This document shows, piece after piece, positions 1 to 8,465 of a stretch of 26,215 bases of DNA (position 1 is its first letter; every line of letters starts with the position of its first letter). The stretch spans positions 1,703,869 through 1,730,083 of the forward strand of contig BFEA01000137.1 of assembly GCA_003427395.1 (NCBI GenBank). Reading direction: 5' to 3'. A model generated the notes under the pieces. That model saw nothing but the letters and a program-made list of their open reading frames with translations. It searched no databases and was not told the DNA's origin. The DNA is from Chara braunii (Eukaryota; Streptophyta; Charophyceae; Charales; Characeae). The position numbers and the translations under genes are program-made.

Positions 1-43
1 AAAAAAAAAAAAAAAAAAAAAAAACCTTTTTTTTTTTCTTTTC
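1..43. repeat. Poly(A) run followed by T-rich run
   Basis: The window opens with 24 A residues, then CC and a T-rich stretch. It is low complexity with no coding content. It could be the poly(A) end of a retrocopy or simply a homopolymer. Confidence 0.8.
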
Positions 44-78
44 GCCGGTCAATGACTGCATTGACGGGATTAAGGAGG

Positions 79-118
79 TGTAATTGTTGTTGTTGTTGTT
101 GTTTTTTCAACAATTACA
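79..118. repeat. Inverted repeat around a (TTG)n microsatellite
   Basis: An 11-bp arm at 79-89 (TGTAATTGTTG) is perfectly complementary to 108-118. The loop is a short TTG repeat plus a T run. Small open frames over this stretch on both strands have no recognisable domain and are treated as chance. Confidence 0.7.
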
Positions 119-339
119 TCGCTCCAGTCCCCATGAAAATCAGGGGGAAAAAAAGGGGGAATCTGCTCTTGAGTCACCCTTGTAATTTGAAATGGCAAGA
201 AAGTATAAAGTGGCGTCCATGTCTTTATTTTTTTGAGTTTCAAAATGTGCAAGTTTTGGGGGAGGTTCAAACTGTGGCGGCAGTGTGGCCTCTTTTTTTG
301 ACGTGGAGCGAATGCAGCTTTAGCGGAGCCCTTTTTTGG

Positions 340-757
340 GGATAATCGGTAGAAGGCGCCCCCACGCCAAAACCTTTTCGGTTTTGGCCGACCAAAGTCT
401 AGCCGTTTGGTACTACCGGCCCAATGACTTGCATCTGGGGTACTACAGGCCCACGCGTCGCTCCAAGGGTCCTACCGGATCATGAATCTGGCGCATAACA
501 GCGCCAGATTCATTTTGATGTAAAAGAGGCCGAAGTACGCTATTTTGAAAAAGAAGGGCCCTACCGGTTCATAAATCTGGCGCAGAAACAGCGCCAAATT
601 CTTGAACCAGTAAAAACAAGCCCAGGGAGATGTGGCCACGGCGTGAAGGCGCCTTTCACCCAGGGGAAAGTTGTTTGGGCCGGTAGTACCAAACGGCCGA
701 ACTTCGGGCGGCCAAAACCGAAAAGGTTTTGGCGTGGGCTCTTTCTACCAATTATCC
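340..757. mobile_element. Non-autonomous TIR element (MITE), 418 bp, with 11-bp target duplication
   Basis: Terminal inverted repeats of about 84 bp lie at 340-424 and 675-757. The left end begins GGATAATCGGTAGAA and the right end, read in reverse complement, begins GGATAATTGGTAGAA. Both arms share a long block around CCAAAACCTTTTCGGTTTTG. Exactly outside the arms is an identical 11-mer, CCCTTTTTTGG, at 329-339 and 758-768, the mark of transposase-mediated insertion. Long TIRs with a 9-11-bp duplication are typical of Mutator-like elements, so that superfamily is the best guess. The interior holds two hairpins and no transposase. The T run inside the duplication weakens it slightly as evidence. 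Confidence 0.85.
471..612. repeat. Two tandem hairpin units inside the MITE
   Basis: Two related units start with CCTACCGG at 471 and 560, 89 bp apart. Each contains an inverted repeat. Unit 1 has a perfect 13-bp stem (482-494 with 501-513) and a 6-nt loop. Unit 2 has a 22-bp stem with about four mismatches (562-583 with 591-612) and a 7-nt loop. Both stems centre on AATCTGGCGC. They look like an internal duplication of one hairpin. Confidence 0.8.
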
Positions 758-830
758 CCCTTTTTTGGCCCTGTTTCGAGAACTGCTCAGGTTGCCTATT
801 CTATATGCTACAGACTACAGGCTGCACCCA

Positions 831-912
831 AATACAACGTAAGGTCATTATAATAGCTGAATTTGGGGTATCTTTCAGTCTAAATACAGCTATAATGACC
901 CTTCGTTGTATT
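831..912. repeat. Imperfect inverted repeat (possible small MITE)
   Basis: Arms at 831-859 and 887-912 match in reverse complement around AATACAACG and AGGTCATTATA, with a short spacer of about 27 bp. No clear flanking duplication was found, so transposition is not shown. Confidence 0.6.
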
Positions 913-1010
913 GGGGGGAAGAAGGTAGGTGTGACCCAGGAGCCATTGCCCCCCCCGCAAAAAAACAAAGTGCTGATCAACACGATGGGAGGTGTAGGAG
1001 TAGGAGAGAA

Positions 1011-1190
1011 CCCCGGGCCGAGGTCCCACAAGCAAAGAGGATCAGATCGAATGCCTGAATCTGGACATATTTTGTGCAGAGAAGCAGAAATGCAGTTCAA
1101 TCTGGATTTCCTGCACATCTCCACGACCACGTCCAGATTCAGGCATTCGATCCGATCCCCTTTGCTACTGGGACCACGCCCCAGGGGCTC
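1011..1190. mobile_element. TIR element, about 180 bp (family with copies at 4999 and 1511)
   Basis: The left arm 1011-1066 and right arm 1131-1190 are inverted repeats of roughly 56-60 bp. They share GATCGAATGCCTGAATCTGG and a block containing GTCCCA..AGCAAAG. The centre is about 64 bp and encodes nothing. A partial copy in opposite orientation lies at 4999-5131 and a solo terminal segment at 1511-1548, which shows it is a dispersed family. A target duplication is not obvious. Apparent peptides over these copies resemble each other only because the DNA is repeated. Confidence 0.75.
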
Positions 1191-1388
1191 TGTTGCGCAA
1201 GATGAATCCCTTCTGGTCTGAGAAAACCTCATTTAAGATTCATTACTAGGTGATACTGAGTAATATTAACTGCATACTCACATTGGCACCGTCTCAAATG
1301 TATCTGACCACATTCATTGCCAGAACTCGATTTACCTGGCCGGAATTATGTCCAGAAAAAAATGGTGAAGTCCTGGCGTGAGTTAGGG

Positions 1389-1416
1389 TTTTTTTTTTTT
1401 TTTTTTTTTTTTTTTT
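1389..1416 (+). repeat. Poly(T) tract of 28 bases
   Basis: It is a homopolymer directly preceded by GGCGTGAGTTAGGG, which resembles part of module B (see 4221 and 13814), and followed about 25 bp later by GCCCTAACC. It may mark the end of a dispersed element. The flanks 1191-1388 and 1417-1510 show no gene. Confidence 0.75.
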
Positions 1417-1510
1417 CCGTGCCTAGTGTGAGTATGCTATGCCCTAACCACGATATCTCTGCAATCTGCTGTCAACAATGATGGATAAGTGTCAGTAGGA
1501 TGTGGCCGCT

Positions 1511-1548
1511 GGGGCCTGGTCCCACTAGCAAAGAGGATGGGATCTAAT
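1511..1548 (-). mobile_element. Solo terminal segment of the 1011-type TIR element
   Basis: GGGGCCTGGTCCCACTAGCA and the following AAGAGGATGGGATC match the outer arm of the element at 1011. The interior and the other arm are absent. Confidence 0.6.
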
Positions 1549-2437
1549 GTTTGCAGCCAGGAATGACTGCGTATACGGGGTTGCGTTTTGTCGTTTAGTG
1601 GCTGCGTTTCCGTTTGGGGAATGTCGTCGACCTTTTCGGATGCAGCGAGACGGCCACGTTGTCCAGCTGCGTTCACAATGTTGTCAGGTGGAGAGTCGTG
1701 CAACTGGGCCTTAAAAACAGGTGCAAGTAGGTATACAGGGCGTCGCGGTCGCCGACAGGAGACGGGTATTTCCGTGAGGTAACATGGCAGCGATCGCCGC
1801 GGACTACGCGTGGTCGCTGGAGGCCGACCAGTCGTAGCGTTGTGACGAACTACTTTCTGTCATCGCGCGATTTTTTGCGCCGGGCTGCTGGGAGGGGGAA
1901 ACGATAGGACGAAGGGGTGAGCTGTGGAAAGCAGGGATCGGTTGGGCAAGTTGCATGGATACCCTCGCTTCTTTCTCGTTTTTGTTGGAATTCGTTAGGC
2001 CAGTGCCGGGAAAGCCCTGCGCCGACGATTGGATGGCGGCGCCATGACGGGCGCAAGAAATGACTGTACCATAGTTTCTTTCTTGTTCTGCTGTAAGCAC
2101 TAGGGATTTTGGCGTAATTAGCGCGCGGGAATTTTCGTTTTTGAATTTTTAACTGATGTCGAGCCCCCGCAGGTGCTCGGAATTGTTTTTCTTCTCGGAA
2201 TTTCCTTTTGCAATTAGGACTTAGACTAGGAATTTAGGTGCTCTGAATTTTGTCGCACAACGTTCGCACGTATCTTGTGGCGCGAGGCACTGGGTTCTGA
2301 CTGAATCGCGCCTTTAATCTTGTGTAACTGTCGTGTTTTGGCGGGCGCGATTGCAACTGTAATCCTTCTTCCTTCTTGATTCTCCTATGTTGCCCGCCTT
2401 CTTCCTTCTCCTTTCTCGTCTCGCATACTCTGTTCTA
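1549..2437. other. No recognisable gene
   Basis: Mixed-composition sequence with short open frames on both strands but no domain signature. A direct repeat around GGTGCTC(G/T)GAATT occurs near 2172 and 2239. An ATGGCAGCG start at 1783 opens only a 17-codon frame. The stretch may be the upstream part of the LTR-like promoter region that follows. Confidence 0.4.
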
Positions 2438-2594
2438 ATTGGCCGCAACGCCTGCATGACCGGATTGATGCGTGGAGAGTGGCTACGACTCCCACGCCGC
2501 GACCTGGCCATGCGGACGTAGGCACTTCCTCTCTTCTTTCCCTATCCATCTGGACTTAATCCCGTACCTTTCGCGCAGTCATGCATGCTATAAA
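2438..2594 (+). promoter_or_regulatory. Candidate LTR-type promoter: inverted CCAAT and TATA box
   Basis: ATTGG at 2438-2442 (CCAAT on the other strand) lies about 150 bp upstream of TATAAA at 2589-2594. This is the usual arrangement of a plant-type RNA polymerase II promoter and of a retroelement U3. About 830 bp further on is the ATG of a decayed ORF (3424). A promoter of the same style precedes the homologous ORF at 13163. The element boundaries (TG..CA, primer binding site) could not be fixed. Confidence 0.4.
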
Positions 2595-3423
2595 TTCCGC
2601 TAGCGCGATTAGTTTGCTCTCTAAGAATTTCGAGGTTAGCGCGATCAGTGAGGGTCGGCTAACGAGCAAGTTGGAAGGTGAGTAACTGTGAGAGTTGGGC
2701 GATCCGACAAGCTGGTGCCAAGTATGCAGGGTTGACGTGTAGGCCACGACGGGCTGTGGCGCACGGGCGAACCTGAAGGGCGTATGTGGGCTAAGCGGGG
2801 TGACAACTCTGTGTGGATACGAGGCGACAGACTGCCGGTATCGTGGGTATTGATGCGCGGCGACGGACTGTCCACAGAAGGAGAGAGAGAGTGAGAGAGA
2901 GAGCAGTGGTGTGGGTGTGGGGTATGGCTTCCTCTTGTTGTTCCTTTCATTCCCTTTTCTGTCCATCTGTATAATTTTGAGTTCTGATATGGACGATCTT
3001 TTTATCGTGGCCCTTCTCTTTCGAACTTCTTTGGTATATTGTCTCTCGGCACGTATGCATGGAATGAATGTAGGATCTCTTTTGTTAGCGATCTTTTCGA
3101 TCTGTTCTCACGATGCGTGTTATCTCAGACCAGTGTTCGCCTACATGAGCTATGCAATTAGGCCTGATGAGGAATGCTCACTTTGGATGTTTGAAGTCTA
3201 ACTGTCGATCTTTGCGTCACCTATATGGCATGTAGTGATTGGGAGGATATTCGCATTTACAGTTGAACGCGACCGGCACACGGAACCAATCGGTTGTTCC
3301 TTACGTACACGGGTGCGTACGATCGCGATCTCGAGAAAACCGAGTCGCCACGTACGCACTCGCCTGCGTAAGTCAGCCTTAACTGCGCGTAAGGATGTGG
3401 GGGACGCGGCTTACTAAACAGAC
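2595..3423 (+). other. Leader-like sequence between the TATA box and the ORF at 3424
   Basis: No coding domain is recognisable. It contains a short GA-rich patch (2878-2905) and otherwise mixed sequence. By position it would be R/U5 and untranslated leader if the TATA box at 2589 is used. No convincing tRNA-primer site was seen. Confidence 0.35.
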
Positions 3424-3945
3424 ATGGCTGCAAGATCTCCGTCCTAGATATCCGACTACGAGAATTTGAGGGACCCGGAATATCGAGAGTACCGGGAAGA
3501 CGAACGACTCAGACGGCGGGGAAGTTTAAGAAATCCGGAATTCCCCTGCCTGATGGAGAACGGCCGACTATGCCCCAGAGATTTTCACCATGCCATAACT
3601 AGTGACCCCCGGTGCCCCGATTACCCGGACACTTATAACACGCAGTATTTCATATCCCCCGGCTTTGTCGTCATTACCACCAATTTCCCTCCCTTTCATC
3701 TCCTCCTCCCATATCATCAACTCACAGTGGTACCATGGAATTCCATAGCTCGCCATTGGCCTAGCCCGCGGTGCGAGGGTTGTCGGTATAACCGGGCGCG
3801 CCGAGCTTCAGGAACTTCCCGACAGGCTCGAACCGGAGCTGGGCAGCGGCCCGCCTCGGTTGAATCCGAGGCCTGTTACGGGTGGCGTCGACAACCGGCC
3901 GAACCACGCGACCGACCCCGAGGACGGAATCAGCGGCGATGGTGA
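3424..3945 (+). pseudogene. Decayed ORF of a repeat family, with HWP-x-C-x2-C core
   Basis: ATG at 3424 opens a frame that is broken after seven codons by TAG (3445-3447) and then stays open to 3945. The first part is strongly charged (repeated Arg, Glu and Tyr). The middle contains PGFVVITTNFPPF, then LTVVPW and HWPSPRCEGC. The same spacing of GFV, FPP, LL, W, HWP and CxxC occurs in the ORF at 13163, so this is a conserved protein segment and not chance. The function is unknown. The pair of cysteines could be half of a metal site. It sits downstream of a TATA/CCAAT promoter, in the place where a retroelement would have its first ORF. The C-terminal third does not match the paralogue and is probably out of the original frame. 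Confidence 0.5.
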
Positions 3946-4000
3946 TTTCTTTGCCTATTCAATCGTAAAGTTACACGCCGCTGGCAGGGGCAATTTTGTG

Positions 4001-4123
4001 GGAATTCTGTTCGAGAATACAAGAGTGTTTAGATCTATCGGTACGGTGATAACAGCAAGTGCCCCGAATTTTTAACCCGAGATGCACTGCGCATGCCATC
4101 TGCCTTATGCTGCACGGCATCAG
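4001..4123 (+). repeat. Dispersed module A, copy 1 (interrupted)
   Basis: Two blocks match 12858-12947: first GAGAATACAAGAGTGTTTAG and flanks (4001-4036), then GCATGCCATCTGCCTTATGC and flanks (4079-4123). A 42-bp stretch separates the blocks here but only about 8 bp does so in the other copy. Non-coding. Confidence 0.75.
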
Positions 4124-4220
4124 CTACCTCCCTCCTGAATATATCTCCTTTTGCACCTGTACCCCTGGAACTTGCCACAGGAGATCTCGGTTCGGACTTG
4201 GGACTCCACCCCCACTTTCC

Positions 4221-4314
4221 TAAAAAAATCCTTGGCACACCCCTTTTTTGCACCTCCAGGCCCCCATCCCACTCCGATCAGGACGTCGCACTGGGCGTGA
4301 GGTTAGGGCGTCAC
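4221..4314 (+). repeat. Dispersed module B, copy 1
   Basis: It contains AATCCTTGGCACACCCC and, about 50 bp later, GGCGTGAGGTTAGGGCGTCA. Both blocks recur in the same order at 13814-13920. Downstream (4395-4430) a weak match to the arm of the 1011-type element follows, as it also does after copy 2. Confidence 0.7.
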
Positions 4315-4502
4315 AGCGTCGTGTCCAGTATAGGAAAGTCGGGAAAGGGTTATTTATTTGACCGTGTGTTAAATAGGGAGATCGACGGCCCGGATGTAAT
4401 CCACACATCGATTCAGAATGTTGGGGTCGTTCATTGTTGCGAGGGCTTGGACACATGGGCCGAAAGATGGTCGTTTTTTCTTTTTCTTTTTGTATTGTGT
4501 TT

Positions 4503-4604
4503 ATCTTACCTGTGAAGGCGGACAGGTGCGCAGCGCGTTTCAGACTTTCTTGAATCTTACCTGTGAAGGCGGACAGGTGCGCAGAGCGTTTCAGGCTTTC
4601 TTGA
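4503..4604 (+). repeat. 51-bp tandem duplication (two copies)
   Basis: Copies 4503-4553 and 4554-4604 begin ATCTTACCTGTGAAGGCGGA and differ at only a few positions. The period of 51 would keep a reading frame, but no protein is recognisable. Confidence 0.9.
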
Positions 4605-4998
4605 TTCAGGTCTGCGCTGCGCTGAGGGGCAGCCGGCTGCACCTGGCTGCCATTGTGTGTCCTTCTGCGTGTTGATCTGGCTGCGTGGTGGAACTCGGAG
4701 TGGCAGTTCGCAGCCAGGAATGGGTGTGTTGTTGGCTGTGTCCTGTATCCGCCGTCAATCACAGCATAAGGGTCCTTTTTCTCCTTTTTTTTTTCCCCTT
4801 GTCCCCTACATGCCCTCACTGAGGGCACAGTCACACTAGCACCTCATTGAATGTACCTGGCACAGGCTGGCAGTTATCGTGGCCTTTGGGATGTTTGTTT
4901 TTCACAGGTAGACAACAAAAGTGCAGTGAAGCTCTCTTGGGCTGGTCACAGGTCCGCCGCCATCCTGGCTGCGCCCCCACGCCCGAGCGCGGTATCAG
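4605..4998. other. No recognisable gene
   Basis: Unassigned sequence with several short CTGGCTG-type words and a T-rich run at 4781-4798. Open frames are short and lack domain features. Confidence 0.4.
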
Positions 4999-5131
4999 TC
5001 TGAATCTGGACGTCTTTGTGGAGAGGTGCAGGAAATCGAGATTGAGCTGCTTTTCTGTTTCTCCGCTTAAAACGCGCCCAGATTCAGGAGGTTAATCCTA
5101 TCCTCTTTGCTAGTGGGACCTCGGCCCTGGT
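4999..5131 (-). mobile_element. Partial copy of the 1011-type TIR element, reverse orientation
   Basis: Read on the minus strand, 5131 to 4999 follows the order of the element at 1011: GTCCCACTAGCAAAGAGGA, then CCTGAATCTGG, a GAGAAACAGAAA-like block, ATTTCCTGCACCTCTCCAC and GTCCAGATTCAG. The arm at the 4999 side is cut short, so the terminal repeat is incomplete. Confidence 0.75.
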
Positions 5132-5383
5132 CACTCCACTGGTGATGGTGTGATAATGAAAAAGGCTTTTTTCTTTTTTTCTTTTTCTTGTAACCCCCCT
5201 CCACCTTTCCACTGATCTTCCGACGTATGTCACTTGTTGCGTTGTGCCCCTCTGACAGCCCACTTACCCTCTTGTGCCCCTCTGACCATGATTTAAATTT
5301 CGCATAAATCCCCGACGTCGGCTGGGCGTCAAATATTTTTGTTACGCCCCTAGCCGTACCCGTTCCAAATTTGCAGTATGCCC

Positions 5384-5510
5384 GTACCGAAAAGCCTTCG
5401 AGTGCCAGCACAAAAATTTTCCATATGCCCCTACCCGTAGGGTTCANGTACCGAAAAGCCTTCGAGTGCCAGCACAAAAATTTTCCATATGCCCCTACCC
5501 GTAGGGTTCA
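5384..5510 (+). repeat. Perfect 63-bp duplication on both sides of a single N
   Basis: 5384-5446 and 5448-5510 are identical and are separated only by the N at 5447. The unit begins GTACCGAAAAGCCTTCGAGT. Perfect identity adjoining an N points to two contig ends that overlap but were not merged. A real tandem repeat would be expected to show divergence like that of its neighbours. Confidence 0.9.
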
Positions 5511-5554
5511 TGTTTTCAGCACACCTCTATGGCTACGCGCATGGCAGCCACTTC

Positions 5555-5556
<2 letters not shown>

Positions 5557-5640
<84 letters not shown>

Positions 5641-5641
5641 G
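5557..5641 (+). repeat. (TC)n and (AC)n compound microsatellite
   Basis: About 64 bp of TC repeats (5557-5620) pass directly into about 20 bp of CA repeats. Long Ser-Leu open frames across it are microsatellite artefacts. Confidence 0.95.
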
Positions 5642-5887
5642 TCCGACGAAACAGACACACAATCATGCTTTTTCCAAGTGAGGTGGGATGATGGGGGAAT
5701 TAGTAGGTTTTTCAGAGGTGAGTAATTGTTGGTAGAAGAGCTTCACATATTCACATAAAGTATTGGAATCTTCAGCGGGATATGTTTTCTTCTGAGTTAT
5801 TAGTGCCCTGCCAAAGAGGCAGAGACCTTTCCACGGACATATGACACTTATAACCAACGGGGTACTCTCACTGTCTCACATCATAGA

Positions 5888-6310
5888 GTCACATGTACTC
5901 AAGATTCTGTATCCAGCTGCTTTTATGTCTAAAGAGTTGTTGTTGTTTTTTGCTTTTTTTACAGCCTTGTTTGCTGAGGGCTGTAACGCCCGCTGGGAGG
6001 GCATATTCTCACTTGTGCCCAATGTTCTGTATACAGCTGCTTTCAGGTCCAAAGAGTTGTTGCTTTTTTTCCTTTTCCATATTTCCCCTCTATTGCCGTG
6101 TTTTGCTTGGGAGGGCATATTCTCACTTGTGCCCTATGTTTTGTATCCAGCTGCTTTCAAGTCCAAAGAGTTGCTGTTTTTTTTCCTTTTTCTTTTTTTC
6201 CCTCTATTGCAGTGTTTTGCTGAGGGAGGTAACGCCCTTTGGGAGACTCTCACGTGTACCCAATGTTCTGTATGCAGCTGCTTTCACGTCGCTTTCAGGC
6301 TTTTCCTTCT
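5888..6310 (+). repeat. Degenerate minisatellite, four units of about 114-127 bp
   Basis: Units are marked by TTCTGTATCCAGCTGCTTT-like words. The CTGT step falls at 5907, 6027, 6141 (as TTGT) and 6268. Each unit also carries a TCCAAAGAGTTG-type word, a T-rich run and a GGGAGGGCATATTC-type word. The fourth unit is the most diverged. Two frames stay open through much of the array, but the products are Phe/Leu/Cys-rich, without a domain, so coding is doubtful. Confidence 0.85.
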
Positions 6311-6560
6311 CAAGGTTTTTTTTTTTTTTTTTTTCCGACCAGTACCAGAAAAAAAAATACAATGGGACCCAGGCTCGGCAAAACTCGGTGCGCAGTGAAA
6401 TTCAGGGTCGACAACAACAGGATTGGAGTTCGTGGTGGTTTAAACCAGTTCCCCACTAGAGGCAGTGATACGAGCATCCCCCTCTAGAGAGCTTCCTGGT
6501 TGCTCCAACGGGGCTCCACTGCCAAAAAGGGGGAAGTTCAGTTTGAAATTCCTGGATAAA

Positions 6561-6696
6561 TGAATTTAGCCATTAATCCCGGATAGGGGAATTCAGCCAT
6601 TAATCCCGGATAGGTGAATTCAGCCATGAATAGCTGATAGGATGAGTTCTCCTACTTTCCCGGCGCGAGAATTCAGCCATGAAAGCGGAGTAGGGG
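6561..6696 (+). repeat. Short minisatellite with about 27-bp units
   Basis: AATTCAGCCAT recurs at 6590, 6617 and 6670, with a variant at 6563. The first two units continue TAATCCCGGATAGG. It lies just upstream of the 5'-truncated gypsy element and may be debris at that junction. Confidence 0.8.
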
Positions 6697-6777
6697 TACT
6701 CAGGCTTGGATCCCACAGTGCGTTTTTAAGAAAAAGTCGGAAAAGTACCCTGAAAGCCGTGTCCGCGCCAACTGGTT

Positions 6778-7071
6778 CGCGCTTACCTGTACGGGCGAAA
6801 GTTCACCTTGGTAACTGATCATGAGCCCCTGTTGGCTCTGAAGAAATCGAAGGATTACTCTGGCATGATCGGGCGACGGGCAACCGTGATGCAGAGCATA
6901 GACTTTGACATTCGTCATCGGAAGCACGAGAGACACGGGAATGCGGATGGACTAACACGGCTGCACCGGCCTGAGAAAGTTCCGAAGAGTGAGGAGGTGA
7001 TTCCATGGAACGAACCCGAACAGGAGATCAGACCTCGGTATGACCAAGTGGAGATCTTATCGAAGCAGTGA
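6778..7071 (+). pseudogene. pol: Ty3/gypsy RNase H domain, C-terminal part (5' truncated)
   Basis: The frame from 6778 to the TGA at 7069-7071 encodes the last part of a retrotransposon RNase H. YLYGRKFTLVTDHEPLLAL contains the late catalytic Asp, and RHGNADGLTRL is the usual HxNxADxLSR-type motif near the end. RNase H removes the RNA strand during reverse transcription. Everything upstream (gag, protease, reverse transcriptase and the first half of RNase H) is missing, and the sequence before 6754 is unrelated minisatellite DNA, so this copy is 5' truncated. The frame continues across the TGA into the PHD-integrase ORF in the same phase. The stop could therefore be a natural ORF boundary or a nonsense mutation. 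Confidence 0.85.
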
Positions 7072-7131
7072 GTGACACGAGGACTAATTGGTCTGTTCTA
7101 CCCTCTCTGCATCCCTTCGTTCTCTGTCATC

Positions 7132-7635
7132 ATGACTACCCCACTTGCCTCCGCAACCCCTTCATCTCCTACTAATTCTGCCCCTCTCACGTCCTCAGCT
7201 TTCTTTGCCACCCTCCCCGACAAATTCTGTTATTTTTGCATGTGCATTGCGCGGGTCTATGGGGTCGACTGTCATCCTTTTGAAACCGGGTTTGTCGACT
7301 GGGTAGAATGTGCCACGTGTGTCAATCGTGCGCACGGGGCCTGCGTTCAATATCGGACGAATAGCAAGGAATGGAGGTGCCCCCTGTGTAGAACGAACAA
7401 ACTTCCCACGGAGGTTCGATTCGAGGCCGCCCGTACGGACGGCCCTGAATACGACGAAAAATACCGACGAGCGGAGGTTTGGACGGATAAAATTTTATTG
7501 GCAAAATTAGTGGGATTATCACTGGCCACCTCACCAAACATGACAGACGTAGGGCGACCGAGAGATCTCAGGACTATCAATGGGTCAACGGTCATTTGGA
7601 AAAACGTAAAACTGATGGATTGGGCTCATGGTTGA
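7132..7635 (+). pseudogene. pol: PHD finger plus integrase N-terminal part of a Ty3/gypsy element
   Basis: The ATG at 7132 is the first in a frame that is open from 7072. After a Ser/Thr/Pro/Ala-rich leader, residues 33-86 form a complete C4HC3 zinc motif: CYFC, 23 residues, CATC, four residues, His, two residues, Cys, 11 residues, CPLC. A Trp lies two residues before the seventh metal ligand (EWRCPLC). That is the PHD-finger pattern, a family known for reading histone H3 tails. The following region is charged and leads into the integrase zinc-binding segment. The true frame leaves this ORF near 7598 and continues in the frame of the next entry, so a single frameshift separates them. A role in guiding integration to chromatin is inference from position. 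Confidence 0.75.
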
Positions 7636-8465
7636 CGGTTCCCCATTCATTTCAGAGAAATGATTGGATCCGATCGGCTCACGAAGAACAGGCCGTTCAT
7701 TTCGCGATACGTGTCATGGAGGCAACTGTAGATCAGAACCGATGGTTCTGGTCCAATATACGAGATGATGTCAAATACATTGTCGCTAACTGTCTGGTCT
7801 GTGCCGCTGATCGCGCCCCTATAAGGGGACCAAACACGATCGTACCAACGGAAGTAGTGCGTCCTCTCCAACGAGTCAGTATGGACACGGCATATATTGA
7901 CGTGCCACCTGACCCAAACCGCTGTGAATATTCTATCCTGTTAGAATTAATAGACCACTTTTCCAAATACATCGAAGTTTATCCCTGTAAGACCCGAAAT
8001 GCCACAGAAATAACCACGTACATCGAACGGTTCCTCTATACCCATCTAGATACAGAAGAAATTCTAACCGACAATGGGTCTGAATTCAAGGGTGAGGTAG
8101 AAGAACTGCTTGCGCGAAGGAGCGTCACGCTCCGACATACGGCACCCCACATGTCCCAGTCGAACGGGTTGGCCGAAAATGCCAACCGTATGATTAAAAC
8201 CGCCCTTCGCAGGAACATAGCGGCATATGACACGCGTCCTTGGTCCGAGATCGTATATCAGATCGTCGGGATCCACCGGGCCACCCCTCACGAGTCCACG
8301 GGGTTTACCCCTTTTCAGCTTCGAACTAATAGCCTCCCCTGTGTCGACTACCAGGGTAACTCGAAAATTGCCGAAGCAGGGGGTAGAGACACGCATGCAA
8401 CTCTCAAGGCCAAGGCCAAAAGGTGCACCGAATTAATGGAACGGACCATCCTGAAGCTAGCTTGA
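7596..8465 (+). pseudogene. pol: Ty3/gypsy integrase: zinc-binding end and catalytic core
   Basis: It contains an H-H-C-C-like segment (AHEEQAVHF followed by NCLVCAADRAP) and an RNase H-fold core. The core has the acidic triad: Asp in SMDTAYID, Asp in ILTDNGSEF, and Glu in SQSNGLAENANR about 34 residues later. This enzyme inserts the element's cDNA into the host genome. The product continues with LMERTILKLA and ends at TGA 8463-8465, but the same frame goes on directly into a typical integrase C-terminus. The stop is thus either a nonsense mutation or an unusual boundary. The first residues at 7596-7600 overlap the preceding ORF in another frame. The core residues are intact, so the copy is not very old. 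Confidence 0.9.

Noticed and set aside
801-1232. 143-codon minus-strand ORF
   Set aside because: It runs through the 1011-type TIR element and a hairpin. Its likeness to peptides at 4847-5095 and 5067-5477 comes from repeated DNA, with no sign of protein selection.
1804-2100. 98-codon minus-strand ORF
   Set aside because: No domain and Ser/Gln/Ala-rich composition. It overlaps another open frame and lies in what may be retroelement U3.
4503-4604. Possible CRISPR-like array
   Set aside because: Only two adjacent 51-bp copies without spacers. No repeat-spacer pattern or cas gene is present anywhere in the window.
5841-6459. Repeated Phe/Leu/Cys-rich protein over the minisatellite
   Set aside because: Two frames are open at once, the units vary in length (the last step, 127 bp, is not a multiple of three) and composition follows T-rich DNA.
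7410-7430. tRNA T-arm-like GGTTCGATTC
   Set aside because: It lies inside the PHD-integrase ORF and no acceptor or anticodon stem can be placed around it. No tRNA or rRNA gene was found in the window.
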